The notes under the pieces are model-generated. The model saw only the letters and a list, made by a program, of their open reading frames with translations, made no database searches and was not told the DNA's origin. From Mucilaginibacter hurinus (GTDB lineage Bacteria > Bacteroidota > Bacteroidia > Sphingobacteriales > Sphingobacteriaceae), in NCBI RefSeq assembly GCF_003324525.1, contig NZ_QGDC01000007.1, forward strand, positions 62,001 through 126,000: a stretch of 64,000 bases of DNA, read 5' to 3'. This document shows positions 1 to 8,450 of this stretch, piece by piece (position 1 is the first letter of the stretch; each line of letters begins with the position of its first letter). Made by a program: the position numbers and the translations under genes.

Positions 1-134
1 GTTACTACGACGTGATTGCCTACCTTTTGCTGAAAATATTTAATAAGCCTTTTCTCAACTTCGGCGTGTTTGTTTTGAGCACCTGCCGAAATAGTAAGGA
101 TTGTGAGCAATAATGTATAAAGTGTATTTTGCAT
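1..134 (-). CDS. Secreted protein, N-terminal part only (cut by window edge)
   Basis: An ATG at 134 (minus) opens a frame that runs off the left edge after 44 codons. It begins MQNTLYTLLLTILTISAGAQ, a hydrophobic signal peptide ending in the AGAQ cleavage pattern common in Bacteroidota, followed by a charged stretch (KHAEVEKRL). The product is therefore probably exported to the periplasm. Too little is present to name a family. It lies 75 bases downstream of purN on the same strand and could be co-transcribed with it. Confidence 0.6.
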   Translation of the reverse strand, partial: MQNTLYTLLLTILTISAGAQNKHAEVEKRLIKYFQQKVGNHVVV

Positions 135-209
135 CAACGCTTACAGGCATCTTCAATGAATAAAAATTGATAATTATTTCTCAACCTCAGGTCGGCCAAT
201 ATCAATCCC

Positions 210-788
210 TTAACTCTTCATTTTCTTCAACAAACCCTCCACCACCCGCGGAAAATGGGTATGTTCTAACTGTTGGCCTTTAAATTTCACCATCTCCAGG
301 TTATCTCCCGGCTCAATTTTAAAGCGTGACTGATGGATTATCTCTCCTTCGTCGAAATGTTCATTAACAAAGTGTATGGTTATGCCCGATTCTTCCTCGC
401 CGGCTTCTAATATAGCTTTGTGAACGTTATCGCCATACATGCCTTTGCCACCGTATTTTGGCAACAGGGCAGGGTGGAGGTTAATTATTTTATTAGGGAA
501 GGCTTGTAATAACGATTGGGGCACAAGCCATAAAAAACCTGCCAGTACTATAAGGTCGATATTAAGGTTTTTTAACAAGCGGATTACTTCATCGCCATCA
601 TAAAATTCTTTGCGGCCAAATATATGCGAGGGTATTTCAAAATTATCAGCCCGCTGTAACACGTAAGCCTGAGGGTTATTTGTTAAAATAATGGCAACTT
701 CGGCATCGTTATGGCGTTTAAAATGCTCCATTATTTTTTGTGCATTTGAACCCGAACCTGAAGCAAAAATCGCTATTCGTTTTTTCAA
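210..788 (-). CDS. purN: Phosphoribosylglycinamide formyltransferase PurN
   Basis: Transfers a formyl group from 10-formyl-THF to GAR in de novo purine synthesis, in the cytoplasm. The 192 residues fit the family. The N-terminal phosphate loop FASGSGSNA lies at 8-16. The catalytic set is visible as N103 and H105 in NLHPALLPKYGG and D146 in HFDEGE, matching the Asn/His/Asp triad of the family. The start codon is TTG: an in-frame TGA lies four codons upstream and no ATG lies between, so TTG is the only reasonable start for the conserved KKRIAIFASG beginning. A TATATTTG box (818-825, minus) lies 30 bases upstream, so the gene can have its own promoter even though a lipoprotein gene ends only 50 bases before it. 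Confidence 0.95.
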   Translation of the reverse strand: MKKRIAIFASGSGSNAQKIMEHFKRHNDAEVAIILTNNPQAYVLQRADNFEIPSHIFGRKEFYDGDEVIRLLKNLNIDLIVLAGFLWLVPQSLLQAFPNKIINLHPALLPKYGGKGMYGDNVHKAILEAGEEESGITIHFVNEHFDEGEIIHQSRFKIEPGDNLEMVKFKGQQLEHTHFPRVVEGLLKKMKS

Positions 789-817
789 TGTGGCAGATCA
801 ATTATGGTTAATCACAT

Positions 818-825
818 CAAATATA
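818..825 (-). promoter_or_regulatory. Bacteroidota -7 box upstream of purN
   Basis: TATATTTG on the minus strand matches the TAnnTTTG consensus and sits about 30 bases before the purN start. No TTTG box is visible at the usual upstream distance, so this is a partial match. Confidence 0.4.
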
Positions 826-838
826 AAATTTTGCTGAT

Positions 839-1348
839 TTAATTACTACTTGGCGTCCTTTTTTGACGAATAAATCCATATTGGGTAATGCGCCGTCGTT
901 GATTAGGGAAATAATTCGATTGCAGATCGCCCGTTTGAAGTACCATGGAGTACTGACCCAGGTTAACTATTTTGCTGTTTTCAAATGGTTTGGAGCTGCC
1001 GGTATCGCTGGTGTCTTTGCAAACTATGTCTGATATCAGAAATAACCGATCGCGGGATAAAGACCAACTTCCGTTAGCGGCCTGCTCTTCGCAATGGAAG
1101 TTGTTGTAAGTACAACTGCCGTCAGGCCTGAAGCTGAATAGCTGCTTTATATCGCAGTCGGTATTCAATGTATCGGTAGGGAGCTGAGTGTCGCCTACAT
1201 AATTGAAAACGTAAATTGACGCTACCTCCCATGGTCCGCTTGACAGAAATTCCCGTATGGAATCCTGGTTGCCTTTTTTACAGGAATTAAACGTTGCAAT
1301 TATAGCTAACGCTGATATGAATACAATGGCTGGTAATTTACGCCTCAT
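839..1348 (-). CDS. Hypothetical lipoprotein (lipocalin-like size)
   Basis: No recognised family. The ATG at 1348 gives a 169-residue protein with a lipoprotein signal peptide: MRRKLP, a hydrophobic run, then the lipobox FNSC with Cys near residue 23. A longer TTG start at 1378 is possible, but it would put the -7 box TATATTTG (1363-1370) inside the gene. The mature part has spaced aromatic residues (GPWEVASIYVF, GSCTYNNFHC, ANGSWSLSRDRLFL) resembling the single-domain 'lipocalin-like' envelope proteins common in this phylum. It lies between the pseudouridine synthase and purN on the same strand. Function unknown. Confidence 0.7.
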   Translation of the reverse strand: MRRKLPAIVFISALAIIATFNSCKKGNQDSIREFLSSGPWEVASIYVFNYVGDTQLPTDTLNTDCDIKQLFSFRPDGSCTYNNFHCEEQAANGSWSLSRDRLFLISDIVCKDTSDTGSSKPFENSKIVNLGQYSMVLQTGDLQSNYFPNQRRRITQYGFIRQKRTPSSN

Positions 1349-1362
1349 CAATAGTAATTTAT

Positions 1363-1370
1363 CAAATATA
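1363..1370 (-). promoter_or_regulatory. -7 box upstream of the lipoprotein gene
   Basis: TATATTTG on the minus strand, 15 bases before the ATG at 1348. It supports that ATG over the upstream TTG at 1378. Confidence 0.35.
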
Positions 1371-1395
1371 CGATTCAATAACAGGGTTTATTATG

Positions 1396-2088
1396 TCAGT
1401 CCATTAAATGTGCGAACTTCTCCCAAAAACCATCTTTGGGCAAGGGCGCTTTTATCTCTACAGGCTCTTTTTTTATAGGATGTACGAACTGCAGTTTTCG
1501 TGCATGTAAGCTAATGCTTTTGTGCAGGCTACCACGCGGGTAACCATATTTGTTGTCGCCAACAATCGGGCAATTAAGGCTAGCAAGTTGTACCCTTATC
1601 TGGTGTGGTCTGCCCGTTACCGGGTTAACTTGTATCAGGTAGTACCCGTTTTGCTCACCTACCAGCCGGTAATGCAATTCGGCCCGCTGACTGCCGGGTA
1701 CCTCGTGCCCATGGACTTTAGTTACATTTTTTTGGGGATTTTTCACCAGCCAGTGAATCATGTCGCCAAATTCGGGTTCCGGCTTATTGCGAACTACAGC
1801 GTAATAGGTTTTACGTATCTGGCGCGTTTTAAATAGTTCATTCATCCGCTCAAGCCCCTTGCTGGTTTTGGCAAAAAGAATAACGCCGCTCACAGGCCTG
1901 TCTAACCGGTGCACAACCCCTAAAAAAGCACCATTGGGCTTGTTGTATTTACGTGCCACATATTTTTTAACTTTCTCGTCAAGCGGTTCATCACCGGTGT
2001 CATCCACCTGCACAATGTCACCCGCGCGCTTATTTATTGCTATAAGATGATTGTCCTCGTAAAGTACATCGTTATCGGTAATATCCAT
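1396..2088 (-). CDS. RluA-family RNA pseudouridine synthase
   Basis: Isomerises uridine to pseudouridine in structured RNA. The signature HRLDR is at 60-64, with catalytic Asp63 followed by the family's SGVILFAKTSKG stretch. The GRPHQIRVQLA motif and the closing GDNKYGYP motif of RluA-type enzymes are also present. At 230 residues it is a single catalytic domain with no N-terminal S4 domain, as in RluA/TruC-like proteins. Substrate (rRNA or tRNA) cannot be told from sequence. It lies 82 bases downstream of panB on the same strand, separated by a degenerate inverted repeat. Confidence 0.9.
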   Translation of the reverse strand: MDITDNDVLYEDNHLIAINKRAGDIVQVDDTGDEPLDEKVKKYVARKYNKPNGAFLGVVHRLDRPVSGVILFAKTSKGLERMNELFKTRQIRKTYYAVVRNKPEPEFGDMIHWLVKNPQKNVTKVHGHEVPGSQRAELHYRLVGEQNGYYLIQVNPVTGRPHQIRVQLASLNCPIVGDNKYGYPRGSLHKSISLHARKLQFVHPIKKEPVEIKAPLPKDGFWEKFAHLMD

Positions 2089-2118
2089 GAGTAAGTAAAT
2101 GGTTGATTGTGTTGAAGG

Positions 2119-2172
2119 AGTGAGCAGTTCAGGTTAAATACAATCAGCTACTCACGCCATTAACTGTTCACT
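2119..2172. repeat. Degenerate inverted repeat between panB and the pseudouridine synthase gene
   Basis: AGTGAGCAGTT (2119-2129) is answered by AACTGTTCACT (2162-2172), 10 of 11 paired, with about 32 bases between. The right arm runs into the panB stop codon (2171-2173). The layout (inverted arms with a roughly 7-base texture, fitted exactly between two genes) resembles the clearer elements at 16284-16351 and 51104-51235. No T-tract follows, so it is not an obvious terminator. Confidence 0.4.
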
Positions 2173-2986
2173 AGTATTGTTCTGTATCATTCGGAAAATC
2201 CTGCGCCTTCACATCACTTACATAATTTTTAACAGCCCCATTTATCACGTCGTTCAAATTGGCGTATTGCCGTAAAAAACGCGGTTTAAAGCCCTTGTTT
2301 ATGCCAAGCATATCATGTATCACTAAAACCTGACCATTGCAGTGCTGCCCTCCGCCTATGCCGATTGTTGGTATAGTAAGCATTTCTGAAACTTCTTTAG
2401 CCAATTGCGCGGGTATTTTTTCAAGCACAATGGCAAAGCACCCCAATTCCTGCAACTTCATCGCATCCTCGCGCAATTTTTCAGCTTCGGCTTGTTCCCT
2501 GGCTCTAACTGTATAGGTGCCAAATTTATATATGGACTGAGGTGTAAGGCCCAGGTGGCCCATAACAGGTATGCCAGCCGTTAAAATACGCGTTACAGAT
2601 TCAGAGATTTCAATGCCGCCCTCTATTTTTACAGCATGTGCACCCGCTTCTTTCATTATGCGGATAGCTGAATTCAGCGCTTCTTTTGAATTACCCTGGT
2701 ATGAACCAAACGGCAGATCGACGGTTACCAATGCACGCTTTGCCGCCCGTACTACTGATGATGCATGATAAATCATCTGGTCAAGCGTAATAGGCAGCGT
2801 AGTTTCGTGGCCCGCCATAACGTTTGATGCGGAGTCGCCAACAAGTATGATATCTATGCCGGCTTCATCTACAATCGCGGCCATTGAATAATCGTAGGCG
2901 GTAAGCATGGCTATTTTTTCGCCGCGATTTTTCATCTCCTGCAAAGTATGCGTGGTAACTCTTTTAATTTCTTTGTTTACTGACAT
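2171..2986 (-). CDS. panB: 3-methyl-2-oxobutanoate hydroxymethyltransferase PanB
   Basis: First committed step of pantothenate/CoA synthesis: adds a hydroxymethyl group from methylene-THF to 2-oxoisovalerate to give ketopantoate. The 271 residues match the family. The N-terminal [10 protein letters not shown] and [19 protein letters not shown] carry the metal-binding Asp, followed by the conserved [25 protein letters not shown] and IPTIGIGGG blocks. The catalytic Glu lies in VLEKIPA. A TACCTTTG box (3011-3018) is 25 bases upstream of the ATG, so panB probably heads the minus-strand group panB, pseudouridine synthase, lipoprotein, purN. No panC or panD is in the window. Confidence 0.96.
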   Translation of the reverse strand: MSVNKEIKRVTTHTLQEMKNRGEKIAMLTAYDYSMAAIVDEAGIDIILVGDSASNVMAGHETTLPITLDQMIYHASSVVRAAKRALVTVDLPFGSYQGNSKEALNSAIRIMKEAGAHAVKIEGGIEISESVTRILTAGIPVMGHLGLTPQSIYKFGTYTVRAREQAEAEKLREDAMKLQELGCFAIVLEKIPAQLAKEVSEMLTIPTIGIGGGQHCNGQVLVIHDMLGINKGFKPRFLRQYANLNDVINGAVKNYVSDVKAQDFPNDTEQY

Positions 2987-3010
2987 CAGATGTTATAGTT
3001 TAAAGGCATA

Positions 3011-3018
3011 CAAAGGTA
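3011..3018 (-). promoter_or_regulatory. -7 box of panB
   Basis: TACCTTTG on the minus strand, 25 bases before the panB ATG. It matches TAnnTTTG; no clear -33 box. Confidence 0.45.
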
Positions 3019-3166
3019 GTTTTTTTGTTGATTGGCTGAGCAGTTGGATTAGTTGATAAAGTGCGTTGAGATAATTAGCCTGATTTATAGTTTTGCAACG
3101 CACACCGCCCGCCTAAATCCTCAGTTATTATTTAAAAATACATTCATAAAATACCAAATAAAGCCC

Positions 3167-3174
3167 TATCTTTG
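3167..3174 (+). promoter_or_regulatory. -7 box of carA
   Basis: TATCTTTG matches the Bacteroidota TAnnTTTG element. It would give a leader of about 100 bases before the carA ATG at 3279. No -33 TTTG at the expected distance and no recognisable attenuator or riboswitch in the leader. Confidence 0.45.
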
Positions 3175-3278
3175 CGGCGTGAATAAGGCGTTGCTTTACT
3201 TCAATTCTACCAATAGTTTTTACGGTGCGCCGTATTCGGCAAACCGCTTCTTTCAATCATTTAAATTAATTTTCAGGA

Positions 3279-4379
3279 ATGACTAACTACACCAAATTAC
3301 CGGCTGTATTACTACTTGCTGACGGCACAGTTTTTCATGGCAAAGCAGCCGGAAAAATAGGAACCACTACAGGCGAAATATGTTTTAATACCGGGATGAC
3401 GGGCTACCAGGAGATTTTTACCGACCCATCATACTACGGCCAAATCATGGTGACTACCAATTCGCACATTGGTAACTACGGTATCAGCAATGAAGAAGTG
3501 GAGTCGGGGCGCATACAAATAGCCGGCCTGGTTTGTAAAGATTACAATATAGCCTACAGCCGTAAACAGGCTGATGGTTCTATACAGGATTATTTTCAGC
3601 AACAAAATATTGTAGGTATATCTGATATTGATACGCGCCAGCTGGTTCGCCATATTCGCGACAAAGGAGCCATGAACGCTATTATATCTTCGGAGATATT
3701 GGACGTGGAGGAACTGAAAGCTAAATTGTCTGAAGTGCCGTCAATGGATGGACTTGAACTTTCATCTCAGGTATCAACTACTGAAACTTACACATTTGGC
3801 GATGAAAAAGCTCCATACCGCGTGGCTGTACTTGACCTGGGCGTAAAAAAGAATATCCTGCGTAATTTTGATGACCGCGAAGTATATGCCAAGGTTTACC
3901 CTGCAAAAACCACCTTTGAAGAAATGGAGCAGGATTTTAAACCCAACGGTTACTTTATATCTAATGGTCCCGGCGATCCGGCAGCCATGCCTTATGCCGT
4001 TAACACGGTGAAAGAGATATTAAATGCCGATAAACCGATGTTTGGAATCTGCCTCGGCCATCAGTTGTTGGCACTGGCTAATGATATCCCCACCAAAAAG
4101 ATGTTTAACGGGCACCGTGGTCTTAATCATCCCGTAAAAAACGTGATAAAAGACCATTGCGAAGTAACGTCACAAAATCATGGGTTTGGTGTGGTACAGG
4201 AAGCAGTAAGGGCCTCTGATAAGGTTGAGATCACTCACGTAAACCTTAACGATCAGTCTATAGAGGGTATCCGCGTGAAAGGCAAAAAGGCATTTTCAGT
4301 ACAGTACCACCCTGAGTCGTCTCCCGGTCCGCATGATTCAAGGTATTTGTTTGATGATTTTATAGATTTGATGAAGTAA
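3279..4379 (+). CDS. carA: Carbamoyl-phosphate synthase small subunit CarA
   Basis: Glutaminase subunit that supplies ammonia for carbamoyl phosphate used in arginine and pyrimidine synthesis. It has the N-terminal CarA domain (ADGTVFHGKAAG, then the GEICFNTGMTGYQE and TDPSYYGQ blocks) and a C-terminal class I glutamine amidotransferase domain with nucleophile Cys258 in GICLGHQ and His344/Glu346 in QYHPES. At 366 residues it is normal length. The large subunit carB is not in this window, so the two subunits are encoded apart or carB is elsewhere. A strong hairpin terminator follows 20 bases after the stop, so carA is probably monocistronic. Confidence 0.96.
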   Translation: MTNYTKLPAVLLLADGTVFHGKAAGKIGTTTGEICFNTGMTGYQEIFTDPSYYGQIMVTTNSHIGNYGISNEEVESGRIQIAGLVCKDYNIAYSRKQADGSIQDYFQQQNIVGISDIDTRQLVRHIRDKGAMNAIISSEILDVEELKAKLSEVPSMDGLELSSQVSTTETYTFGDEKAPYRVAVLDLGVKKNILRNFDDREVYAKVYPAKTTFEEMEQDFKPNGYFISNGPGDPAAMPYAVNTVKEILNADKPMFGICLGHQLLALANDIPTKKMFNGHRGLNHPVKNVIKDHCEVTSQNHGFGVVQEAVRASDKVEITHVNLNDQSIEGIRVKGKKAFSVQYHPESSPGPHDSRYLFDDFIDLMK

Positions 4380-4399
4380 TTAAATCCTGATAAAAAAAC

Positions 4400-4437
4400 A
4401 AAAAAGCAGGGGTTGCTACGGCAATCCCTGCTTTTTT
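4400..4437. terminator. Bidirectional terminator between carA and the SprT-like gene
   Basis: An 11-bp GC-rich stem (GCAGGGGTTGC with GCAATCCCTGC, one G-T pair) around a TACG loop is flanked by six A on the left and six T on the right. It works as an intrinsic terminator on both strands and ends both carA (plus) and the SprT-like gene (minus). Confidence 0.9.
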
Positions 4438-4477
4438 GTTTTAGTTAGAAACATTGGTTCTATTGCGGCATCGGTAT

Positions 4478-5095
4478 TTAGTTATTTTGGTTTAGTACCT
4501 CCACTTCGGCCACCGGGCTAAATAGATATACACGCCTGCTGCTAACTTCCACGCACTTATATCGCTTACGCAGTTTCTCCTCTTTTTGAAAAACCCGGCC
4601 GTCCTTGAGCTTAAATAATGCCTTGCCAGGTAGTTTTTCAACCGTAACCATACTTTCCTTCACCGGATCGTAAAGCCTTAACGAACGGTAAAGGTTCAAG
4701 TCAGAGCAACTGGACGCTGCAGGATTATTAAGATAGCGGGTGATGGCCTGCTTAACATCCGGCGGAAAAACGTTTTTCTCAAAAAAAGGCTGCATCATCT
4801 TTTTAAAGTTATTCTTCCATTCGGTACCATGCGGCTTAGCCCGGCCTTTATGCTCATTCCAGGTGTGCAGGTGCGCAAACTCGTGCACGGTTGTTACCAG
4901 GAAAGCATAAGGGTTTAAATCGAAGTTTACAGATATACGATGGCCCTTGCTATCATAAGGTGCACGATAGTCGCCAAACTTGCTGTTCCGATTACGCGAA
5001 ATTTTAAATTCGCATTTAAAGTAGTCAATCCACTTGCCAATAAGGGGCGCCGCCTCGGCGGGCATGTACCGCTCCAGTATTTTTACTTTGTCCAA
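4478..5095 (-). CDS. SprT-like zinc metalloprotease-fold protein
   Basis: Contains the zincin motif HEFAH at residues 71-75 with a following histidine (KPHGTEW) as likely third ligand, typical of the SprT-like domain. SprT/Spartan proteins are linked to DNA-protein crosslink repair or metal-dependent proteolysis, but the bacterial role is not settled. 205 residues; the C-terminal third (RVFQKEEKLRKRYKCVEVSSRRVYLF) resembles the zinc-ribbon/beta part of SprT proteins, with only single cysteines visible. The start is TTG at 5095, since an in-frame TAA lies five codons upstream; an ATG at 5065 is the alternative. It begins 35 bases after feoB on the same strand and may be read through from it. 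Confidence 0.8.
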   Translation of the reverse strand: MDKVKILERYMPAEAAPLIGKWIDYFKCEFKISRNRNSKFGDYRAPYDSKGHRISVNFDLNPYAFLVTTVHEFAHLHTWNEHKGRAKPHGTEWKNNFKKMMQPFFEKNVFPPDVKQAITRYLNNPAASSCSDLNLYRSLRLYDPVKESMVTVEKLPGKALFKLKDGRVFQKEEKLRKRYKCVEVSSRRVYLFSPVAEVEVLNQNN

Positions 5096-5130
5096 TGTTA
5101 CCTCTTACTCAAATATAGAAAATACAGCCT

Positions 5131-7245
5131 CTATTTAAGTAGATTGTAAGTAATAAAACTTGCTGCATACGCCAGCACTGTCATATAGGTAAGTTGTATC
5201 AGCGGCCATTTCCAAGCCTTTGTTTCGCGGTAAACTATGGCTACCGTGCTAACACACTGCATAGCAAAAGCGTAAAAAATCATCAATGAAAAGGCTACCG
5301 CCACAGTAAAAACAGGCTGCCCGGTTTCTGTATTGCGGGCGTTATCCATTTTTTCTTTTAATGATTCTGTTTCGTCAGTATCGCCGTCAACGCTGTAAAT
5401 GGTCGCCATGGTGCCTACAAACACCTCGCGTGCGGCAAAGGACGTGATGAGTGCAATGCCTATTTTCCAATCGAATCCCAGTGGTTTTATTACCGGTTCA
5501 ATAGCATGGCCCAAAACCCCGGCATAGGAGTTCTCTAATTTTTCAGACCCGATAAGACGGCTGAGTTCTTCGGGCGTAGTGGTTTGGATGTAACCAGGCT
5601 GATTATATTTTTGTTCAATTGCTGCAAACCTGTCGCCCGGGCCGTATGATGCCAGTACCCACAATATAATGGATACGGCAATTATCACCTTACCCGCTTC
5701 AAGCACAAATGTTTTTGAACGGTCGTACATTGAAAAAACAACATTCTTCCAGCGCGGCATGCGGTAAACAGGTAGTTCCATAATAAAATATCCCCGCTCC
5801 TTTGCCTTTAATATAAACTTAAAAACGAATGCTACTATAAAAGCCGACACCAGGCTGAATACGTACATCCCTGTTAGTACCAATCCTTGCAAATTAAATA
5901 TCCACCACACATTACGGTCAGGTACAACCAGGGCTATAAGCAGAGTGTAAACAGGCAAACGTGCCGAACAAGCTACTAATGGCGTAACCATGATGGTTAT
6001 CATGCGGTCCTTCCAGTTCTCAATTGTGCGTGTACCCATAATTGACGGTACGGCGCAGGCAAAGCCGCCAATTAGCGGTACCACCGATTTACCGCTGAGG
6101 CCAACCTTGCGCATTAGTTTATCCATCATAAAGGTAACACGGGCCATATACCCGGTATCTTCCAGTATAGAGATAAAGATGAACAGGATGGCTATCTGCG
6201 GTATAAACACCAAAACACCGCTCAATCCGGCCAATATACCGTCAATTAGCAAACTGGCCACAACTCCTTCAGGCAGTAATGTGCGTAAACTGTCTTCAGC
6301 CAATACAAACAAACTTTCAATGAGGTCCATCGGGTATGACGACCAGGCAAAAATAGATTGAAAGATAAATAACAATATTCCTAAGAATATCACAAAGCCG
6401 AACACTTTATGGGTAAGGATATGGTCTATCTTATTACTAAAAGATTCTTCATGTGCCGTGTCCGGTAAGTGTACGGCATCATACAATACATCATTTATAA
6501 AGTTATAACGTGCTACCGTTTCGGCTGCCTGCACTTTTTGCGACTGGAAGGAGTGCTCCTTTTCCAGGCTTTCGATACGATCGCTCTGCTCCGGCGTTAA
6601 AAAGGTGACAGTCTCGTGCTGATGTGCCAGCTGCAATGCGTAATAGGCATTATCTACCTCAATTTCTTCACTTATCCGCGCAATAAGTTGTGGCGCCAGG
6701 GCACCTGCGTCAATTGTGTCATGTTGCAAGGCAATACGGTTGGCAAATGCAATCGCAGATTTTAATTTATCAATACCACTGCCTTTACGCGCGCATATCG
6801 GTATTACTGGCACACCTAATCTTTTAGCCAGCAAGTCGATGTCAATTTTCATTCCCGCCTTATCAGCAAGGTCCATCATGTTAAGGGCAATGATAACGGG
6901 TATTTTTAAATCGGCCACCTGTGTATAAAGCAACAGGTTTCGTTTTAGGTTGGTGGCGTCTAAAATAACTACCAACAGATCTGGCCTTGAAGGATTCGCC
7001 TTATCTGCTAAAACTGAAAATACAATTGATTCATCCTTGCTTTTTGGGTATAAACTGTAAGTGCCCGGTAAATCTATTATTTCTGCCCGGCGATTATCAG
7101 GCAGGCTGGTGTAGCCTGTTTTTTTGTCGACTGTAACACCCGGAAAGTTGCCTATCTTTTGATTTAAACCAGTTAAAATATTGAAGAGGCTTGATTTGCC
7201 AGTGTTAGGATTCCCTATTAACGCTACTCTTATATCGGCTTTCAA
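5131..7245 (-). CDS. feoB: Ferrous iron transporter FeoB
   Basis: Inner-membrane Fe(II) importer with a cytoplasmic G domain. G1 is GNPNTGKSS at 11-19, G3 is DLPGTYSL, and G4 is NMMD. After the helical spacer come about ten membrane segments, including the two inverted gate regions (GGFACAVPSIMGTR and SFAAREVFVGTMATIYS), where conserved Cys/Met residues are thought to handle iron. 704 residues is full length. The start is TTG at 7245, followed at once by the conserved KADIRVALIGNP. feoA ends 6 bases upstream, so the two genes are co-transcribed from the promoter at 7486-7516. Confidence 0.96.
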   Translation of the reverse strand: MKADIRVALIGNPNTGKSSLFNILTGLNQKIGNFPGVTVDKKTGYTSLPDNRRAEIIDLPGTYSLYPKSKDESIVFSVLADKANPSRPDLLVVILDATNLKRNLLLYTQVADLKIPVIIALNMMDLADKAGMKIDIDLLAKRLGVPVIPICARKGSGIDKLKSAIAFANRIALQHDTIDAGALAPQLIARISEEIEVDNAYYALQLAHQHETVTFLTPEQSDRIESLEKEHSFQSQKVQAAETVARYNFINDVLYDAVHLPDTAHEESFSNKIDHILTHKVFGFVIFLGILLFIFQSIFAWSSYPMDLIESLFVLAEDSLRTLLPEGVVASLLIDGILAGLSGVLVFIPQIAILFIFISILEDTGYMARVTFMMDKLMRKVGLSGKSVVPLIGGFACAVPSIMGTRTIENWKDRMITIMVTPLVACSARLPVYTLLIALVVPDRNVWWIFNLQGLVLTGMYVFSLVSAFIVAFVFKFILKAKERGYFIMELPVYRMPRWKNVVFSMYDRSKTFVLEAGKVIIAVSIILWVLASYGPGDRFAAIEQKYNQPGYIQTTTPEELSRLIGSEKLENSYAGVLGHAIEPVIKPLGFDWKIGIALITSFAAREVFVGTMATIYSVDGDTDETESLKEKMDNARNTETGQPVFTVAVAFSLMIFYAFAMQCVSTVAIVYRETKAWKWPLIQLTYMTVLAYAASFITYNLLK

Positions 7246-7251
7246 TTGTAC

Positions 7252-7467
7252 TTATTGTAATATAATGGTCGATGCCTCAAACTTACGCAGGCTGAGTTGA
7301 TAACCGGAAACCTTAATCGCTATTGGATCACCGAGCGGTGCGATGCGGGTAACCTGTACTGTTTCGCCGGGCAAACAACCCATTTCCATTAGCTTTACCG
7401 ACATCTCAAGGTCGGTAAATTCTTTTACCACACCGCTTTGTCCTACTTTTAGTTGCGACAGATCCAT
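7252..7467 (-). CDS. feoA: FeoA-type SH3-fold protein
   Basis: Small cytoplasmic partner of FeoB. The ATG at 7467 gives 71 residues: MDLSQLKVGQSGVVKEF, then the family's MELGC-like MGCLPGETVQV and the closing PIAIKVSGYQLSLRKFEA, which is the SH3-like FeoA domain. An upstream TTG at 7488 is rejected because it falls inside the promoter's -7 box. It heads a feoA-feoB operon; iron-dependent control (Fur) is usual for this pair, but no clear Fur box was identified by eye. Confidence 0.93.
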   Translation of the reverse strand: MDLSQLKVGQSGVVKEFTDLEMSVKLMEMGCLPGETVQVTRIAPLGDPIAIKVSGYQLSLRKFEASTIILQ

Positions 7468-7485
7468 GTAACCCAATATTTCACA

Positions 7486-7516
7486 CAAATATAAGCTTAT
7501 TTATACCGAATCCAAA
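7486..7516 (-). promoter_or_regulatory. feoAB promoter (TTTG-N19-TATATTTG)
   Basis: On the minus strand a TTTG box (7513-7516) is followed after exactly 19 bases by TATATTTG (7486-7493). This is a full match to the Bacteroidota primary sigma-factor promoter and the best promoter in the window. The predicted transcript start lies 10-15 bases before the feoA ATG. Confidence 0.75.
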
Positions 7517-7529
7517 TAACGACTGGAAG

Positions 7530-7667
7530 CTAGGCAGCATAAATATGCTCCGATGCGGGTGCCGCCGAGCTTACTTTGGGGCAATCGCAACCTTTTTTAA
7601 ATATACCGCAGGCCGAAAGGCTAAGTACTAGGGCTAATGCAGCTATATATAGTTTATACTTCAACAT
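7530..7667 (-). CDS. Very small lipoprotein (45 aa)
   Basis: Not recognised. An ATG at 7667 opens 45 codons: MLKYKLYIAALALVLSLSAC forms a complete lipoprotein signal with lipobox LSAC, leaving a mature peptide of about 26 residues. That peptide carries two further cysteines in KKGCDCPK and a small/polar tail. The start lies inside the end of the VanZ-like gene (14-base overlap with its TAA), suggesting translational coupling. Short lipoproteins with a GCDCP-like motif recur in Bacteroidota next to unrelated genes. The lipobox makes chance unlikely, but no function can be given. Confidence 0.65.
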   Translation of the reverse strand: MLKYKLYIAALALVLSLSACGIFKKGCDCPKVSSAAPASEHIYAA

Positions 7668-8049
7668 TTTGAGCAGAAAAAAGAGTTAATACAACAGCAA
7701 ACATACCCATACATGTACCTACTGCATCAGCAAACAAGTCCCACCAGTCGCCGCTGCGCCAGGTAAATATGTACTGCTGCAACAGCTCTATAACGCCGCC
7801 ATATAATATTATTGCGATGGTTATAAAAACAAGTGTTGTAAACGGTAGGGCAACGGTGCGCTGATGTCTTAAATAGCCATTGCAGCAAAATACAGCAAGC
7901 ACAAAAAATAGCCCGCAATGCGTAAGTTTATCAAACCCTTCGAAAAAACGGGGCGGTTGTCCGATTTTTTCAACAGACATGTTGCAGATAATCAAAATAA
8001 AAAAGGCCCACAATATAGCAGGCCTGAAATATTTTACCACACCGGTCAT
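7654..8049 (-). CDS. VanZ-like membrane protein
   Basis: 131 residues with about four hydrophobic segments. Conserved features of the VanZ-like family are visible: FDKLTHCGLFFVLAVF (charged residues before helix 2), YGGVIELLQQ in the middle and the DLFADAVGT motif near the end. VanZ-like proteins are membrane proteins of uncertain function; only VanZ itself is linked to teicoplanin resistance, and that should not be assumed here. Its ATG overlaps the gcvH stop codon by one base (TAATG), so it is translationally coupled to gcvH. Confidence 0.82.
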   Translation of the reverse strand: MTGVVKYFRPAILWAFFILIICNMSVEKIGQPPRFFEGFDKLTHCGLFFVLAVFCCNGYLRHQRTVALPFTTLVFITIAIILYGGVIELLQQYIFTWRSGDWWDLFADAVGTCMGMFAVVLTLFSAQNVEV

Positions 8050-8429
8050 TATGCGCCAACCAAAGCTTTGTAGTCATCAGCCGATAACAGGCCGTTTAAG
8101 TCACTTGTATCTTTAGGGGTAATTTTTACTATCCAGCCCTCGCCGTAAGGATCGCTGTTAACCAACTCCGGACGGCTGTCAAGTGCCGGATTAACTTCCA
8201 GCACGGTGCCTGCCACGGGGATAAACAAATCAGATACGGTTTTTACAGCTTCTATAGTTCCAAAAACCTGTTCGCTTGCAACTTCCTGGTTTACTGTGTT
8301 GATGTCAACATATACAATATCGCCCAACTCACCCTGTGCAAATTCAGTGATGCCAATGTATGCATCATTGCCTTCAAGTCTTATCCACTCGTGGTCTTTT
8401 GTATACTTTAATTCAGCAGGGAATTCCAT
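8049..8429 (-). CDS. gcvH: Glycine cleavage system H protein
   Basis: Lipoyl-carrying shuttle of the glycine cleavage complex; moves the aminomethyl group between the P, T and L proteins. The ATG at 8429 gives 126 residues starting [15 protein letters not shown], the normal family start; an upstream frame extension of 19 codons is not conserved-looking. The lipoylation site is Lys63 in IEAVKTVSD. The other gcv genes are not in the window, as is common in this phylum. A TATTTTTG box lies at 8451-8458, 22 bases upstream. Confidence 0.95.
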   Translation of the reverse strand: MEFPAELKYTKDHEWIRLEGNDAYIGITEFAQGELGDIVYVDINTVNQEVASEQVFGTIEAVKTVSDLFIPVAGTVLEVNPALDSRPELVNSDPYGEGWIVKITPKDTSDLNGLLSADDYKALVGA

Positions 8430-8450
8430 GTTATTTAGTTTTATGTGTTT

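Noticed and set aside
3053..3286. 77-codon plus-strand frame before carA
   Set aside because: It covers the carA promoter box and runs 8 bases into carA, with no signal peptide or domain pattern and A/T-driven composition.
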